From positions 124,001-188,000 of the forward strand of contig NZ_PNCJ01000009.1 in NCBI RefSeq assembly GCF_005887115.1: 64,000 nt of DNA. Direction: 5' to 3'. The stretch's first letter is position 1. Each line of letters starts with the position of its first letter. Positions 52,329 to 59,807 of this stretch are shown one piece after another. Position numbers and translations under genes: made by a program. Below the pieces are notes generated by a model. It was not told where the DNA came from. It worked only from the letters and a program-made list of their open reading frames with translations, and did no database searches. The stretch comes from Pseudoalteromonas rubra. GTDB taxonomy: Bacteria; Pseudomonadota; Gammaproteobacteria; Enterobacterales; Alteromonadaceae.

Positions 52329-52867
52329 TATTGTTGCTCCTTGGGTGCTTGAGGGGATTCAATCAGGGGCGCGTCCTGAAGTCTTTGCTGCTCTATGTCG
52401 GCCAGCTCCTGTTTGAGCGTCATTAGTGCCTGACTGGTTTGGCTCAGTTGTGATTGGATCTGGGTTAGTTTCGCGTTGCTGCGATGCAGGCGGATTTTTT
52501 GTCCCCGCAGCACCTGTGTCTGTTGTTTAAGCGTGCTAAACCACAGCTGATAGTGCTGTGGCCAGGGCTGGCTTTGCTCTATGGCGGTAATTGCCCGCAA
52601 CTGCTTGGTCGTAGACACTGTGTTGCAGTAGTCGTACATAAAGGTTTCAATAGCAGCCTGACCGATATAACGCGCCGATTTGTTATGCTTCGCAGGCAAA
52701 GCCTGCTGGCAAATCTGCAAATAACGTTCGAGCAGAACTGTCAGTGGTGCATAGTCCGGACTCACCGTTTTGCTTGGCCCGATAAAGCTACTTTTGTGTT
52801 TATTGGGACTCAGCTGGCAGCCACTCAGGCTGACAACGAGCACTAAGCTCAACAACGGGATTTTCAT
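52328..52867 (-). CDS. qseG: QseG-like outer-membrane lipoprotein
   Basis: A 179-residue lipoprotein (LVVSLSGCQLSPN, lipid Cys17) whose C-terminal half is a coiled coil (NAKLTQIQSQLSQTSQALMT) ending in a polar tail. By position and size it matches QseG, which in enteric bacteria anchors in the outer membrane and activates the kinase GlrK by contact. Sequence conservation is low, so the name rests mainly on context. Its start codon lies four bases inside the kinase reading frame and its stop shares a base with glrR. Confidence 0.72.
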   Translation of the reverse strand: MKIPLLSLVLVVSLSGCQLSPNKHKSSFIGPSKTVSPDYAPLTVLLERYLQICQQALPAKHNKSARYIGQAAIETFMYDYCNTVSTTKQLRAITAIEQSQPWPQHYQLWFSTLKQQTQVLRGQKIRLHRSNAKLTQIQSQLSQTSQALMTLKQELADIEQQRLQDAPLIESPQAPKEQQ

Positions 52868-54273
52868 TTGCTTATTCCTTGTTTTGGCAAAGTTAAACTA
52901 AATTCACAGCCCGGGTGGGTATTTTGCCACCCTAGCTGGCCACCAATCTGATTCACACATTCCTCGACAATGGCCAGTCCCAGTCCGCTGCCTGCAATCG
53001 GGTCACTCTGTTTGCCTCTGACAAAGGGTTTAAACAGGTGATTGGCTTCTTGTGGGTCGAGCCCGGGTCCATCATCACGGATACTGATTTGCCAGTGGTC
53101 TGGCGTGTCTGTCAGATCTATGCTGATTTGGCTATGGGTATACTGAATGGCGTTGCCAAGCAGGTGTGTCAGTGCCAGTTTGACAGGCATTTCGGGCAAT
53201 TGAGTGAGCGCGGGGTTAAAGCGCCAGTCAATTTGAATACCTGCGCCTTGTAGTCGCTGTGCAAAGTGCTCCTCAAGCTGTTCTTTGATTGCCTGGGCGC
53301 TACAACGCGCCTGTTGATTATGCGGATGGCTGGCAGCGCTAAATGTGAGTAGATCTTCAATCAGTTGAGTGAGCTTTGTCACTGAGGAGCTCAGAATGCC
53401 GGTTACGCGCCGCTGCTTGTCGTTGAGCTGCCCCAGGTGAGGCGTATTCAGTAACTCTGTGCCTTCTTTGATGGAGGCTAGCGGGGTTTTTAACTCATGC
53501 GATACATGGCGCAAAAAGGTCTCTTTTTGTTGCTTACTGGCGGTCAGCTCATTGCGAACCTGTTCAAGACGCTCCCCCAACTGTGTGAACTCATGGCTTC
53601 CTGATAATCGAATGGGAGAAGTAAATTGACCGTCACCAACGACGGCAATGACCTTCTCCAGCTGAAATAACTGGCGGGAGATCCGTTTGATCAGCCAGAT
53701 ACTGAGTCCAATCAGGGTCGGTAACAGCATGCTCAGTCCGATTAAAAAGCGCTGGCGGATCTTACTTTGTTGTGCCAGCGCTTCGTCGAGTGTTTTGTCG
53801 AGGGCCTGCTGTAGCGATTGTGACTCACGGGCCAGAACTGCGACCATGGCTGACAAGGTTTTACTGTCGGGAGCCTGGGCCTGTGACAGGGGCTGTTGCC
53901 AATTTGCAACGGCTGCGCTTTTTTCCAGTGTGATCAGCAGTGTTTTGAGCGCATTTTTACGCTTGTGCCAGTTTTTATTGATACTTTTTTGCAGTTTTTC
54001 GCTTTGTAGCAGTTGATTGTTCAGCTGGGCTTTTTCGAGCGCTATAAGGGCATTTCGCAGTTCGTTAAATTCTGACGTAACCTTATGATTATTAGTATAA
54101 ATATCTTGAACCTGTTGCTGCTGGTAGGCGACCGACTGAATAAACCACAGAGTAAGCAATAACAGAGGAACCAGGGCCAGCAATAGTGCGATTAGTGCCT
54201 GTTTCCATAGTGCCTGAGAAAAAAATTGTTGGAGTGGCTCGCATGAGCGCAGTCCTGAACTGGCTTGCTGCAT
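52864..54273 (-). CDS. glrK: Sensor histidine kinase GlrK/QseE
   Basis: A 469-residue sensor kinase. It has TM1 (about 25-45), a helical periplasmic region rich in Gln and Leu, TM2 (about 178-200), HAMP, then HisKA with FLRHVSHELKTPLASIKEGTE, nearly the E. coli QseE/GlrK form. The HATPase domain has LTHLLGNAIQYT, DDGPGLDP and GSGLGLAIVEE. I start at ATG 54273: the in-frame extension to 54429 would run through two palindromic operators. The ribosome site at 54273 is weak, so the start is moderately certain. It is co-transcribed with qseG and glrR and divergent from the EF-hand gene cluster. Confidence 0.88.
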   Translation of the reverse strand: MQQASSGLRSCEPLQQFFSQALWKQALIALLLALVPLLLLTLWFIQSVAYQQQQVQDIYTNNHKVTSEFNELRNALIALEKAQLNNQLLQSEKLQKSINKNWHKRKNALKTLLITLEKSAAVANWQQPLSQAQAPDSKTLSAMVAVLARESQSLQQALDKTLDEALAQQSKIRQRFLIGLSMLLPTLIGLSIWLIKRISRQLFQLEKVIAVVGDGQFTSPIRLSGSHEFTQLGERLEQVRNELTASKQQKETFLRHVSHELKTPLASIKEGTELLNTPHLGQLNDKQRRVTGILSSSVTKLTQLIEDLLTFSAASHPHNQQARCSAQAIKEQLEEHFAQRLQGAGIQIDWRFNPALTQLPEMPVKLALTHLLGNAIQYTHSQISIDLTDTPDHWQISIRDDGPGLDPQEANHLFKPFVRGKQSDPIAGSGLGLAIVEECVNQIGGQLGWQNTHPGCEFSLTLPKQGISK

Positions 54274-54307
54274 AAATGACTTTGCTATTGTGGACGTTTT
54301 TGGTTCG

Positions 54308-54394
54308 CTGTTGCCAAATAGCAACAGACGTAACTTGTTGATTTTTATAGTTGAGCCAAAAACGCAGGTTAAACCGTGTTGCCATTTAGCAACA
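54308..54394. promoter_or_regulatory. Two perfect palindromes, candidate GlrR enhancer sites
   Basis: Site 1: CTGTTGC (54308-54314), CAAATA, GCAACAG (54321-54327). Site 2: TGTTGC (54377-54382), CATTTA, GCAACA (54389-54394). Both are 18 to 20 bp with the same six-base gap, centres 68 bp apart. Enterobacterial GlrR sites follow TGTC-N10-GACA; these read TGTT-N10-AACA with identical 18-bp span. They sit about 110 and 178 bp upstream of the predicted EF-hand transcript start. Confidence 0.7.
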
Positions 54395-54467
54395 AACCGC
54401 CTTAATCCCACCTGAACTTTTTTACCCATAAATTTATAAGTGCATGAAATAAATAAACAAAATTAAA

Positions 54468-54485
54468 TTGGCACCAAAGTTGGAA
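54468..54485 (+). promoter_or_regulatory. Sigma-54 promoter candidate for the EF-hand genes
   Basis: TTGGCAC (54468-54474), five bases, TTGGA (54480-54484). The -24 GG and -12 elements are ten bases apart, as required for sigma-54. The -12 has GG where GC is usual, one mismatch. It reads toward the EF-hand gene at 54574 and lies downstream of the GlrR-site candidates. Confidence 0.6.
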
Positions 54486-54573
54486 TAGTCATGTCAAACG
54501 CAGCCAACAAACTCCCAGCGGTTTCTCGGCAGCTGAATTAACAGCAAACATTCAAAAACAGAAGGAAAGTAAC

Positions 54574-54795
54574 ATGAAAACATCTCTGACAATGATTGCG
54601 GCTTTGGGTCTGACTGTACTGGCAACCGGTGCGATTGCAGGCAGTGACTTCGAAAAGTATGACACAGATGGCGATGGCACTATCAGTCTGAGTGAATCAA
54701 AAGCCAACCCCAGATTGATGGGCCAGTTTAAAGATCTGGATAGCAACGGCGATGGCCAGCTGAGCAGAAGTGAATTTTCAGGCTTTAACAGCTAA
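54574..54795 (+). CDS. Secreted EF-hand protein 1
   Basis: A 73-residue exported protein. A signal peptide (about 1-22, ALGLTVLATGAIAG) is followed by two EF-hand Ca-binding loops, DTDGDGTISLSE and DSNGDGQLSRSE. It should bind calcium in the periplasm or outside; no enzyme part. AAGGAAAG lies before ATG 54574. It is the first of four related genes and sits behind the sigma-54-like promoter and GlrR-site palindromes. The family is similar to CREC/CasA-like small EF-hand proteins only in the loops. Confidence 0.88.
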   Translation: MKTSLTMIAALGLTVLATGAIAGSDFEKYDTDGDGTISLSESKANPRLMGQFKDLDSNGDGQLSRSEFSGFNS

Positions 54796-54821
54796 CAGGT
54801 GCTCACAAAGGAGAAGTTACT

Positions 54822-55037
54822 ATGCAGATAAAACATGTACTTGTACTGACAATCGGTATGCTCACCAGCGCACTTGCGTTTGCCTCTGAGGTAGATTTTG
54901 CGCTACTGGACATTAACAGCGATGGGTTGATCAGTATGTCAGAAGCGAAACAGGTCCCTCAGGTCGCAGAGGCATTCAGACGCTTGGACAAAAATCGCGA
55001 CGGTGCGCTGAGCGCCAAAGAATTTAGTCACTTTTAA
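54822..55037 (+). CDS. Secreted EF-hand protein 2
   Basis: A 71-residue exported protein with a signal peptide (about 1-21, LTIGMLTSALAFAS) and two EF-hand loops, DINSDGLISMSE and DKNRDGALSAKE. The second and third loop positions are less canonical than in its neighbours (NSDG, NRDG), so calcium affinity may differ. ATG 54822 has AAGGAG at good spacing. It lies 26 bp after gene 1 and 20 bp before gene 3, so the set is an operon. It is the most divergent of the four. Confidence 0.85.
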   Translation: MQIKHVLVLTIGMLTSALAFASEVDFALLDINSDGLISMSEAKQVPQVAEAFRRLDKNRDGALSAKEFSHF

Positions 55038-55057
55038 GCCAATTTAGTGAGGAAATA

Positions 55058-55267
55058 ATGATGAACAAACTAATGTTAAGCACAGTATTAATGCTGGCCA
55101 GCCTGGGCGCACATGCAGCAAGCAGCTCATTTTCATCTTTTGATACCGATGGCGACGGGTTTATTTCAAAATCTGAAGCGGCAGGCTCAGAAACGTTAAC
55201 GGTCATCTTCGACAAGCTTGACGCCAATGGCGACGGCAAGCTCTCCGAGCAGGAATTTCGTCAATAA
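55058..55267 (+). CDS. Secreted EF-hand protein 3
   Basis: A 69-residue exported protein. The signal peptide ends GAHAAS. Two EF-hand loops are DTDGDGFISKSE and DANGDGKLSEQE. It is very similar to gene 4 (same MNKLM start, ASLGAHAAS cleavage, FSSFD, DGFISKSEAA), so the two are recent tandem duplicates. AGGAAA lies before ATG 55058; ATG 55061 (MNKLM) is an equal alternative. It lies 20 bp after gene 2. Confidence 0.85.
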   Translation: MMNKLMLSTVLMLASLGAHAASSSFSSFDTDGDGFISKSEAAGSETLTVIFDKLDANGDGKLSEQEFRQ

Positions 55268-55279
55268 CAGAATAAAGCA

Positions 55280-55300
55280 AGTGGCGCGTTTCGCGCTATT
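55280..55300 (+). terminator. Weak hairpin between EF-hand genes 3 and 4
   Basis: AGTGGCGCG (55280-55288) and CGCGCTATT (55292-55300) pair imperfectly around TTT, followed by TT. It may lower transcription of the fourth gene. Confidence 0.35.
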
Positions 55301-55341
55301 TCCCCAAATTCACCTTTAAATCTTACGCTAAGGAGCTAAGT

Positions 55342-55545
55342 ATGAATAAGTTAATGATCACAGCAGTATTGATGATGGCCAGCCTGGGTGCGCATGCCGC
55401 AAGCACATTCTCATCATTCGACAAAAATGACGATGGATTTATCAGTAAGTCGGAAGCGGCAGAATCGACTGAACTGAGTTTTGAATTCGATAAACTCGAC
55501 AGCAATGGCGATGGCAAATTGTCTAAGCAGGAGTTTCGCCTGTAA
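55342..55545 (+). CDS. Secreted EF-hand protein 4
   Basis: A 67-residue exported protein, the closest paralogue of gene 3. The signal peptide ends GAHAAS, and the loops are DKNDDGFISKSE and DSNGDGKLSKQE. The first loop has Asn-Asp-Asp where the others have Asp-Gly-Asp, a small change in ligand positions. AAGGAG precedes ATG 55342. It is separated from gene 3 by 74 bp with a weak hairpin, so it may be expressed less than the first three. A terminator follows at 55624-55648. Confidence 0.85.
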   Translation: MNKLMITAVLMMASLGAHAASTFSSFDKNDDGFISKSEAAESTELSFEFDKLDSNGDGKLSKQEFRL

Positions 55546-55876
55546 CTGCCTGACATAACACAGGCACACTCCCAATTTTGTATTTTTTTACGCAACAGTC
55601 TTCATGGATCCTTCCATGAGCCAGGGCTCCTGATAAGGGAGCCTTTTTCGTTTCTTATACCAATTTGCTTAATTAAGTGTTCTATTTTGAGGCGAGAAAA
55701 TATTGTCGATAACACCGCTCCCGCGTCCTGCTACCGCTGAGGTACCTACATCCATATAGGCGAGGCAAAAATTTGCGAACTTATACCTTAGGTAAAGGTT
55801 CTAAATGAGAAATTTTTAACGCCGTTAGCGTAATATTTGCTCCGTCAAATTGAACAGGTATTTAGTGAAATTGGTA
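55546..55876. other. Intergenic region with terminator and MITE-like element
   Basis: Non-coding, 331 bp. The left part holds the EF-hand operon terminator (55624-55648) and the right part the inverted-repeat-bounded element at 55657-55877. No other gene was recognised. Confidence 0.6.
55624..55648 (+). terminator. Rho-independent terminator of the EF-hand operon
   Basis: GGCTCC (55625-55630) pairs with GGAGCC (55638-55643), extended by a G-T and an A-T pair, followed by five T. It ends the four-gene EF-hand unit. Confidence 0.85.
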
Positions 55877-55877
55877 T
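55657..55877. repeat. MITE-like 221-bp element with terminal inverted repeats
   Basis: ATACCAATTT (55657-55666) is matched by its exact complement AAATTGGTAT (55868-55877). The arms stay partly complementary for about nine more bases (TAATTA against TAAATA). The interior has no open frame of note. This fits a miniature inverted-repeat element of the type dispersed in Pseudoalteromonas, Vibrio and Shewanella genomes. The right end overlaps the stop codon of the leftward GNAT gene. Confidence 0.65.
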
Positions 55878-56434
55878 TAAGCCGTTGCTGTCATTTTATA
55901 CTCACTGCGCAGCAGACCATACATATAGCCATCATAATAGCCATGGCTGAATTTGAAGTGCTGGCGTAAATGCGCCTCCTGTTGCATACCCAACTTTTGC
56001 ATCAGCCGCCACGAAGCCTGATTTTCAACCGCGCAGAATGCACAGATCTTGTTTAGCCCAAACTGCGCAAAAGCAGCCTCTATAAGCCCGTTTGCAGCCT
56101 CAAAGGCATAGCCCTGGCCGATATATTTTTCATTCAGACGATATCCGATCTCAGCTGTTTTAGCGTTGTGACACAAAAACTTATACATGAGTTCGCCAAC
56201 CAGAACATTGTCTTCGCGTCTGATAATGGCCAGCAGCAGCCGCTCGTGTTCGTTTGCCTGCCAGGGGGCTCTGGCCCGGTCAATGCGAGCCTGGGCATCT
56301 GCCAGTGTGGCCGGTTCGCCAATATATCTGGATGTCTTGGGGTTACGTCTGCTTTCGTAAACGCCATGCAGATCACTTTGTTGCAATGGCCGAATGGTAA
56401 GGCGGGCCGTGTTAAAATGGAGTTTTTCGAACAT
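55877..56434 (-). CDS. GNAT-family acetyltransferase (RimJ/RimL type)
   Basis: A 185-residue GNAT of the RimJ/RimL type, which acetylates ribosomal-protein N-termini or small amines. TARLTIRPLQQSDLHGVYES is the characteristic opening. YRLNEKYIGQGYAFEAANGL carries the acetyl-CoA loop, and LNKICAFCAVENQASWRLM is the conserved helix. ATG 56434 has GGGAT upstream; ATG 56470 would overlap the transporter gene. It lies 22 bp after the MFS gene in the same direction, so they are one operon. Its stop codon falls in the end of the MITE-like element, which may have reshaped its tail. Confidence 0.85.
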   Translation of the reverse strand: MFEKLHFNTARLTIRPLQQSDLHGVYESRRNPKTSRYIGEPATLADAQARIDRARAPWQANEHERLLLAIIRREDNVLVGELMYKFLCHNAKTAEIGYRLNEKYIGQGYAFEAANGLIEAAFAQFGLNKICAFCAVENQASWRLMQKLGMQQEAHLRQHFKFSHGYYDGYMYGLLRSEYKMTATA

Positions 56435-56456
56435 GAATGATCCCAAAAAGTATACG

Positions 56457-57674
56457 TTAAGTGTGTTCAAAATGTGGTCGCTGAATGCGGATAGTACGCC
56501 AGCTTAATAACAACAGCGCGGCGCACACTGCTATCAACAGTGAGAGAGTTTGTGTGTTGTCTGGCAGCCACAGATTAACCAGCCAGGCAATCACAGAAAA
56601 AATCAGTAACTCGATGGCCCCGACCAGGGCATTTGCTGTGCCCGCTTGATTGGGGTGGAGCAAGCCGATTAAGTGCATATAGCTGGGAAAGTACCCGCCA
56701 AATACCAGCATGATGGCGGCATACGCCAGCAGTATGGCAAGTGCGCTGTCGCTGGCCAGCAGAAAAGTCAGTGCGCTCATAAATAATACCGGCCACAGCC
56801 ACAAGACAATTTTCATATAGCTGACATGACGCTGCAAAACCTTAGCAAACACGGCGCCCAGCAACAGGCCCACCATGGGCAGCATCATAGCCTGCCCAGT
56901 CTGGCTGGTGGTAAAGCCAAAGCGCTCCTGAAGTAAAAATGGTAAGTGCAGTTGAAGCGTTAAATACAAAAAGGTGGGCACCCATTTGAAGCTTGCCAGG
57001 GAGAGAAACACCTGACATCTGACCATACTTTGGTAGTGTCGGATGAGGCTTATCGGGTTAATTGCAATAGGCTGAGGGGTTCGGGTCTTGAGCAGGCTCA
57101 GGCCAAATAATGTGATAAACAAATAGTAAGTGATGAGCACTAGAGATAAACCCTGCCAGCCAAACCAGCTGCTAAGCATGCCACCGAGTAACGGCGCAAT
57201 AATGGCGGTGACACTGGCTGAGATGGCTACCGTCGCCATGGCACTTTTGAGCTTTGCGCCAGATAGATGCTGGGCCAGTAAAGTGCGGCTTATCAACACC
57301 GGTGACGCGGAGCCTGCGCCTTGTAATATTCGACCAGTTAAAAAGGTGCTGCTATCTGGTGCAACGGCGCATAACAGGGTACCGACCAGCAGAATGATTT
57401 GCCCGGCAATAAACAATGGCCGATCACCATATTTATCGCGCAGCGGACCGACAACCAGTTGCGCCGCCCCAAGGGTAATAAAGTAGCTGATTATCATGGC
57501 CTGGCTCATGCTGTTTGATAGTAACAGGCTATCTGCTATATCAGGCAAAACAGGCATATACACCTGGCTGACCAGCTGAGAGCAGGACATCAGTAAAACA
57601 GCGAGCATAGTAAATAAGTACACAGGCACTCCTGGCGCAGAAGATTTGACCCAGGCACTATACGCCGCTTTCAT
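56457..57674 (-). CDS. MFS multidrug efflux transporter (Bcr/CflA-like)
   Basis: A 405-residue, twelve-helix major facilitator most like the Bcr/CflA drug-resistance group. The N-terminal PVLPDIADSLLLSNSMSQAMIIS and the motif-A loop GPLRDKYGDRPLFIAGQI (G-x-L-x-D-x-x-G-R-R type) are present, as is the antiporter motif LQGAGSASPVLISRTLLAQ. It exports an unknown drug or metabolite by proton exchange. ATG 57674 is used. It is divergent from the LysR gene at 57730 (55 bp), which is likely its regulator, and leads into the GNAT gene. Confidence 0.9.
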   Translation of the reverse strand: MKAAYSAWVKSSAPGVPVYLFTMLAVLLMSCSQLVSQVYMPVLPDIADSLLLSNSMSQAMIISYFITLGAAQLVVGPLRDKYGDRPLFIAGQIILLVGTLLCAVAPDSSTFLTGRILQGAGSASPVLISRTLLAQHLSGAKLKSAMATVAISASVTAIIAPLLGGMLSSWFGWQGLSLVLITYYLFITLFGLSLLKTRTPQPIAINPISLIRHYQSMVRCQVFLSLASFKWVPTFLYLTLQLHLPFLLQERFGFTTSQTGQAMMLPMVGLLLGAVFAKVLQRHVSYMKIVLWLWPVLFMSALTFLLASDSALAILLAYAAIMLVFGGYFPSYMHLIGLLHPNQAGTANALVGAIELLIFSVIAWLVNLWLPDNTQTLSLLIAVCAALLLLSWRTIRIQRPHFEHT

Positions 57675-57729
57675 TGTCCTAAAAATAAGGTAATAATTAA
57701 AATACTATTTCCTGTAAGGAATTAATTAA

Positions 57730-58635
57730 GTGGATTGGTTAACGGCAACACGCAGTTTTTGCGTTCTGGCGGAGCTGGGGAGCTTTACCAAAGCGGCGGA
57801 ACATCAGGGTGTATCAGCGTCTGCTATGAGTAAGCGCATTGACTGGCTGGAAAGGCACTTGGGACAAAGCTTGTTTATTCGCACCACCCGACAGGTCAAT
57901 CTGACGGAGCAAGGGCAGCACTTCTTTCCTCGTGCCAGAGATTGGCTGGCGCAATTTGAAGCACTGGTTGAAAGCGCTCAGTCTGAACCATGCGAGCTGC
58001 AGGGAAGCCTGAAGATTGCCGCCACACAGGCTGTGGGCAGTAGTGTGTTAATGCCTAAAATAGAGCAATTTCTGGCGCAATACCCGCAGATCACGATTCA
58101 TCTGAATGTTCTGGCACCAGGAGAGCCGCCAGATCTTCAGCATGATGTGGTGATCACCAGGTACAATGAGTCATTTGATTCAGTGTCACACAAGGGTACT
58201 CGTTTGTTCGACTATCAGATGCAGTTATTCGGTGCGCCTGAATATCTGGCACGCTGTGATGAGATAGCCAGTGTTGACGACCTGGCGCAGCACAAAATGT
58301 TACTGAGCAGCTATTATCACAAAATTGGCGGGGTAGTGCTCGAAGATGGCCGATTGTTTGAATTCACAAATTATAATTTTGTGACCGATCATCTGGATGC
58401 CATTTTAAAGGCCGCTGTGCAGGGGATTGGCCTGCTATTTATCGCACCCAGTTATATTGAGCGAGAATTAAGCTCCGGGGCACTGGTCCCCATCTTGCCG
58501 GATATTCGTTCTGAGGTAAAACAACTCTGGGCTTATTACCCCAAGGCAAGCTATACCCCCCGTAAAACCCGGTTGTTTATTGAGCACCTTAAGGCCACGC
58601 TGCAATGCGGTGAAGGAGGGGATTTACCGGCTTGA
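57730..58635 (+). CDS. LysR-family transcriptional regulator
   Basis: A 301-residue LysR regulator. The winged helix has FCVLAELGSFTKAAEHQGV, SASAMSKRIDWLERHLGQ and FIRTTRQVNLTEQGQHF. A substrate-binding domain follows with LQGSLKIAATQAVGSSVLMP. The start is GTG 57730 with AAGGA nine bases upstream, and the N-terminal length fits the family. It is divergent from the MFS-GNAT operon with only 55 bp between the starts, too short for separate control, so it probably regulates that operon. Its effector is unknown. Confidence 0.9.
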   Translation: MDWLTATRSFCVLAELGSFTKAAEHQGVSASAMSKRIDWLERHLGQSLFIRTTRQVNLTEQGQHFFPRARDWLAQFEALVESAQSEPCELQGSLKIAATQAVGSSVLMPKIEQFLAQYPQITIHLNVLAPGEPPDLQHDVVITRYNESFDSVSHKGTRLFDYQMQLFGAPEYLARCDEIASVDDLAQHKMLLSSYYHKIGGVVLEDGRLFEFTNYNFVTDHLDAILKAAVQGIGLLFIAPSYIERELSSGALVPILPDIRSEVKQLWAYYPKASYTPRKTRLFIEHLKATLQCGEGGDLPA

Positions 58636-58660
58636 AAATGCCCTCACACCGCGCCATTTT

Positions 58661-58685
58661 GGCAAACGAGCCGGGAACTACTCAG
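58661..58685 (+). repeat. REP-like copy A
   Basis: It shares ACGAGCCGGGAA and ACT-AG with copy B (58869-58901), but its left arm (ATTTTGGC) no longer pairs well, so it looks like a decayed copy. Confidence 0.5.
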
Positions 58686-58868
58686 TATTGAAAGGGAGTG
58701 CTGAGAGTCAGTAGATCCAACATCAAGTGCGGGATGACTTAGGTGTATCACTGCATGATTCAGGTAAGTGTGTTAGGGCTTGCGAACGGTTATATCTGGG
58801 TCGTGAATTATGCTGAGTCAGGGCCCGTCGATTTTTCAGGTTAGTCGTTTGAACGAACCACCCAACTC

Positions 58869-58901
58869 GTCATCCCGGCCAACGAGCCGGGAACCACTTA
58901 G
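58869..58901 (+). repeat. REP-like palindrome copy B
   Basis: GTCATCCCGGC followed by AACGAGCCGGGA. TCCCGGC (58873-58879) pairs exactly with GCCGGGA (58886-58892). This is the GTCATCCCGG-type extragenic palindrome; copies A and C share it in part. Confidence 0.65.
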
Positions 58902-59019
58902 CTGGAAGGTAATTAGGAGCGGATGGCCAGTAGAACCGCATCCAGAGCAGCGTTAAGAGGCACACATACGCCATACGCAATGACAGAGCTGGCCGACGAA
59001 ATAACGCCGGCCGAGCGAG

Positions 59020-59613
59020 TTAAAAACGGTAAGTCAGGCCCACATTCAACTGAAACTGATTGAGCACATCGCCGTCGAAATGCCACGCACAGACATCTTC
59101 GTCGCTGCCATCACAGCGCACCTTAGAGGAGTTTTTGATAGACGAAGCCAGCCAGCGTAACTCAGTCAGTGCGCTGAACCCGGCACCCAAATCATATTTA
59201 AGACCGCCATAAAAACCCGCGGCAAAAAAGTGGTCGGGCTCTTCGAAGTTAGGGGTGACCTTGTTCACACCAATCTGCGCACCAATGTAACTGTCCAGAT
59301 TATCCGTAATATCCACATCTATGGCACTTTGAAACATCAAATACTCCATATCCACCTTATAGATAGGGGAGTCCTCGAACTCAGTTTCGACCATACTGTA
59401 AAAAAAGCCGTAGCGTTTTTTATCCAAATAACGGTCAAAGCTTACCCCAAAGTGGTTTTTATCGGCCAGCTCAACCACTGCTTTTTGACTGGTATGTAAA
59501 TCCTGGTTACTACTTTGTCCACCGTAGAGGGTGACACCAAAGCCTGTATTAGAAGCCATAGCAGAGCCTGAGAACAGCCCTAAACCAAGTGCTAACCACA
59601 CATAGCTGCGCAT
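59020..59613 (-). CDS. Outer-membrane beta-barrel protein
   Basis: A 197-residue exported barrel. The signal peptide (MRSYVWLALGLGLFSGSAMA) is followed by alternating strands of an 8-stranded type barrel (GFGVTLYGGQSS, HFGVSFDRYL, YIGAQIGVN, FAAGFYGGLKYDLG) and the terminal strand QFQLNVGLTYRF with the C-terminal Phe used by BAM. Two Cys (VRCDGSDEDVC) could form a disulfide loop. Function unknown; the family includes OmpA-like and attachment barrels. It is divergent from the OsmC-YcaO gene across about 190 bp. ATG 59613 begins with a clear signal sequence. Confidence 0.82.
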   Translation of the reverse strand: MRSYVWLALGLGLFSGSAMASNTGFGVTLYGGQSSNQDLHTSQKAVVELADKNHFGVSFDRYLDKKRYGFFYSMVETEFEDSPIYKVDMEYLMFQSAIDVDITDNLDSYIGAQIGVNKVTPNFEEPDHFFAAGFYGGLKYDLGAGFSALTELRWLASSIKNSSKVRCDGSDEDVCAWHFDGDVLNQFQLNVGLTYRF

Positions 59614-59807
59614 AATAAATCCTTGTTATCTAGTGTGTTGTCGGATGAGTTTAATTGCCAAGAAAGTAACACGCCTTTGTATCTAATAACAGGGATTTAG
59701 CGACTTAATTTGTGTAGGTTTGTAGATTTCTTTCATCAGCATTGGCACCGCCTTGCAACCTCAAGTACAATGTGGGTTTTCGATTGCAATACACCGGAAC
59801 CTTCCCC

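Larger units (their letters stand above)
58636..59019. other. Intergenic region with REP-like palindromes, 384 bp
   Basis: No coding frame is convincing. Two REP-like copies (58661-58685 and 58869-58901) and a reversed half-copy (GTGCGGGATGACTT near 58728) are present. A weaker hairpin near 58991-59012 may end the leftward barrel gene. Confidence 0.55.

Noticed and set aside
54274-54429. 52-residue N-terminal extension of the GlrK-like kinase
   Set aside because: It would cross two perfect palindromes that look like operators; the conserved kinase layout needs only the part from 54273.
54468-54485. Calling this a fully canonical sigma-54 promoter
   Set aside because: The -12 element has GG where GC is usual, so I report it only as a candidate.
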